Origin: JBLHKS01 sp047620505
Lineage (GTDB): Bacteria > Verrucomicrobiota > Verrucomicrobiia > Verrucomicrobiales > DEV007
Assembly: GCA_047620505.1 (NCBI GenBank)
Contig: JBLHKS010000173.1
Location: 1 to 14,988 of the forward strand
Length of the DNA stretch: 14,988 nt
Direction: 5' to 3'
The notes under the pieces were generated by a model. The model was not told the origin of the DNA. It ran no database searches and worked only from the letters and a program-made list of their open reading frames with translations. A program made the position numbers and the translations under genes. Every line of letters starts with the position of its first letter. Position 1 is the first letter of the stretch. Shown in pieces: positions 14,453-14,988 of the stretch.

Positions 14453-14988
14453 TTACTTAATTTCCCAGGAAAAGTAACCCGGCCAGTCCAATCCCTCCCG
14501 TGCCTCCAAGTTGGAGCAACGATTCTCGAAATACACTGCCAACTGCCCACTCAGTTTCGTGAACGCGGAACGGGCCTCGCTAAAGCTCCCCATCAGGTAA
14601 AGGTCCCTCGCGCGGGCGAAGCCTTCCTTTTCGGCCCCTTCCATTTCCCAAGGGGTATAAAGATTCAGCGGAGTCTCCCGCCCCTTTACTTTTACACGAT
14701 CAAAAAAGAGGTTTTCACGATCGTCTCCCAGTTTCTCGTTAAACGACTCCGAGAAAACAATCTCAATTGGATAATGGCGGGTCAACCCTTCGAGCCGGGC
14801 GGCCAGGTTGACCTCGTCGCCCAGCACGCTGTAACTGAATCTCCTCTCAGATCCAATTGCACCGGCTACCACAGTTCCACAGTTCAACCCGGCACCGACA
14901 TCGAAACAGACAAGCCCTTCCGGTCCCCTTTTCTTGTGAAGTTCGCCAATCTGTCGGTGGCATTCGAGGCAGCATTTCAACGCATTGC
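14453..14988 (-). CDS. Class III adenylate/guanylate cyclase, C-terminal part (5' end outside window)
   Basis: The frame is open to the right edge; 177 codons of coding sequence are visible. The catalytic homology domain shows VCFDVGAGLNCGTVVAGAIG, then SERRFSYSVLGDEVNLAARL. This is the usual second half of the class III fold: G-x-N-x-G metal/nucleotide region, IGSERR-x-x-Y, then the V-x-G-D-x-V-N-x-A-A-R-L helix with the transition-state Asn and Arg. After the domain come VKVKGRETPLNLYTPWE and a TPR-like helical tail (FARARDLYLMGSFSEARSAF), ending LDWPGYFSWEIK, typical for cyclases of the CHASE2/HAMP type, so the 3' end is native. It makes cAMP or possibly cGMP; the substrate-specifying residues lie partly outside the window. 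It reads toward the debris region and has no downstream partner. Confidence 0.9.
   Translation of the reverse strand, partial: NALKCCLECHRQIGELHKKRGPEGLVCFDVGAGLNCGTVVAGAIGSERRFSYSVLGDEVNLAARLEGLTRHYPIEIVFSESFNEKLGDDRENLFFDRVKVKGRETPLNLYTPWEMEGAEKEGFARARDLYLMGSFSEARSAFTKLSGQLAVYFENRCSNLEAREGLDWPGYFSWEIK

Overview
The window looks like chromosomal DNA from a bacterium of the PVC group, most probably Verrucomicrobiota (Planctomycetota is the alternative). The evidence is the gene content: a PhoD-type phosphatase, a Ser/Thr kinase fused to PEGA and FGE-sulfatase-like domains, a formylglycine-type S1 sulfatase, a DUF1080 lipoprotein, and a remnant of a DUF1501 gene. The DNA is moderately GC-rich and the genes are tightly packed. 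No rRNA, complete tRNA, CRISPR array or intact mobile element is visible.

Layout. 2-778 (+) is the 3' part of a PhoD-like phosphatase, followed by a membrane Ser/Thr kinase (876-3659, +). These converge on a minus-strand pair, a GT2 polysaccharide-synthase-like glycosyltransferase (5812-4283) and an L,D-transpeptidase lipoprotein (4371-3688), whose coding regions overlap by 89 nt. A small membrane/coiled-coil protein (5897-6115, +) diverges from the glycosyltransferase. An enolase-superfamily enzyme (7642-6146, -) diverges, 27 bp apart, from a GNAT acetyltransferase (7670-8494, +), which is followed by a DUF1080 lipoprotein (8537-9340, +) and a fatty-acid desaturase (9394-10374, +). The desaturase converges on and overlaps the last gene of a minus-strand cluster that runs tyrS (13449-12283), sulfatase (12208-10745), hotdog-fold protein (10740-10327).

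From about 13.5 kb to 14.45 kb there is no intact gene. This stretch holds a 7-bp tandem repeat of GAATTCG, a tRNA 3'-end remnant that looks like an integration (att) scar, and decayed 3' or internal fragments of a cation-diffusion-facilitator gene and a DUF1501 gene. It is bordered on the right by the C-terminal half of a class III adenylate/guanylate cyclase that runs off the window.

The most striking signal is not a gene. The perfect palindrome AGCAGCTGCT occurs 11 times between positions 797 and 12571, about once per 1.2 kb, against about 0.014 expected by chance in random sequence of this length. Every copy is flanked on both sides by G or C. Copies fall in all three codon phases (encoding AAA, QLL or SSCW), mostly at permissive protein positions such as signal peptides, linkers and a membrane segment, and are absent from the scar region at the right end. 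It resembles genome-wide signature words such as cyanobacterial HIP1 or DNA-uptake sequences, and I know of no description of it in this group.

No single pathway links the genes. Loose themes are cell-envelope and polysaccharide work (glycosyltransferase plus L,D-transpeptidase, sulfatase, DUF1080 protein), lipid metabolism (desaturase, hotdog protein) and signalling (kinase, cyclase).
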